From positions 1 through 5,946 of the forward strand of contig CAMWXW010000040.1 of the NCBI GenBank assembly GCA_947178315.1: a DNA stretch of 5,946 bases, read 5' to 3'. Each line of letters opens with the position of its first letter. The stretch's first letter is position 1. The DNA is from an uncultured Desulfovibrionaceae bacterium. Its GTDB lineage: Bacteria > Desulfobacterota > Desulfovibrionia > Desulfovibrionales > Desulfovibrionaceae. The notes under the pieces were generated by a model. The model worked only from the letters and a program-made list of their open reading frames with translations, was not told where the DNA came from and did no database searches. Shown piece by piece: positions 5,421 through 5,946 of the stretch. Both the position numbers and the translations under genes were made by a program.

Positions 5421-5946
5421 TTATAACAATTTTTCTAATTTTTTATGATATCGTTCATTTTCGCTATATACGCAACCACAATACGATTGTCTGTAGAACT
5501 CTTCCTCAATAGCACGTTCTATACCTTCTTTCCAAAGTGGGCGAAAGTCTTTATAGAGAAATGGTGTCTGTGCATTTTCTACACTTGTGCCTACTTGTGC
5601 AAGTAATTCATGGAGCTGTTTTGTTGAATACAGTAGACTTGTAGAAAAGTAATCAAAGCCATGCTCTTCTGCCAATTTTTGTGTATATGAAAGTCGTTGA
5701 GTATAACATAGTTTACATCTAGCACCATATTGTGGGGTATCTGAAACCATAGCAAGCCAATCTGTAAGATTATAGCCATCATCTGCCCATAGTACAGGGA
5801 GATCGGCTTTTTCAGCAAGCTGTTTCATTGAATCTCTCCGAGCAAGATATTCTCGTAAGGGGTGGATATTAGGATTAAAAAATACGCCAGTAACTTCATA
5901 GCCTTCTTCGCGTAAGGACTGACAAGCTTGAGTACCCGCATAGTCA
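5421..5946 (-). CDS. queH: epoxyqueuosine reductase QueH (5' end beyond window)
   Basis: Non-cobalamin alternative to QueG: reduces epoxyqueuosine to queuosine at the wobble base of GUN-anticodon tRNAs. The frame is open to the window edge, giving 174 visible residues; the internal Met at codon 5828 is not the start because conserved family sequence lies upstream of it. Visible blocks (counted from the edge) are LREEGYEVTGVFFNPNIHPL (11-30), DDGYNLTDWL, RCKLCYTQRL (C77, C80), GFDYFSTSLLYS, PFLYKDFRP and YRQSYCGCVYSE (C156, C158). The cysteines belong to the family's iron-sulfur and metal site. The N-terminal Cys-rich motif (usually a CC-x-x-C block) is not visible: the edge reads DYAGTQAC, and the position where I expect its last Cys is Ala3. 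The rest may be off-window. Same strand as hemW, 138 nt away. Confidence 0.88.
   Translation of the reverse strand, partial: DYAGTQACQSLREEGYEVTGVFFNPNIHPLREYLARRDSMKQLAEKADLPVLWADDGYNLTDWLAMVSDTPQYGARCKLCYTQRLSYTQKLAEEHGFDYFSTSLLYSTKQLHELLAQVGTSVENAQTPFLYKDFRPLWKEGIERAIEEEFYRQSYCGCVYSENERYHKKLEKLL

Noticed and set aside
5421..5828. Starting the QueH gene at the internal Met (5828)
   Set aside because: Conserved QueH sequence (EVTGVFFNPNIHPL) continues in frame upstream to the window edge.

Overview
The window reads as a housekeeping region of an AT-rich Gram-negative bacterium. A KDO/LPS-precursor isomerase and a signal-peptide-bearing beta-barrel protein imply an outer membrane. The omega subunit (IKRV-QYR-GY-PL then KNKEIVTALREIA) and the DnaJ linker (SAEDIFSHFGDIFG) resemble, from memory, those of Desulfovibrionales. 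A low-GC member such as a Lawsonia-like lineage is my best guess. No search was possible, so the taxonomy is inference.

Left block (about 64-4092, + strand): six genes in very tight order, rpoZ, dnaJ, moaC, kdsD, a DUF2318/FtrD-like anchored Cys-rich protein, and an outer-membrane beta-barrel protein. Gaps are 6 and 2 nt, then a 4-nt ATGA overlap, then 12 and 11 nt. This looks like one transcription unit joining unrelated core functions: RNA polymerase assembly, protein folding, molybdopterin synthesis, KDO synthesis and two envelope proteins. The last two genes have the least certain function.

Right block (4137-5946, - strand): hemW (radical-SAM heme chaperone) converges on the six-gene unit. 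Upstream of it, on the same strand, is queH (epoxyqueuosine reductase), cut by the window edge at its 5' end. Both are predicted iron-sulfur proteins. The 138-nt gap between them holds a long imperfect inverted repeat just past the queH stop.

I see no tRNA, rRNA, CRISPR array, insertion sequence, phage gene or obvious defence system. Nothing in the window convinces me of a wholly new system. The best leads are the FtrD-like/beta-barrel pair at the end of the operon, the stem-loop after queH, and several departures from family motifs (HemW GHCNQ, KdsD SYSGST and CPWNIV, MoaC MVNM, and the QueH N-terminus).
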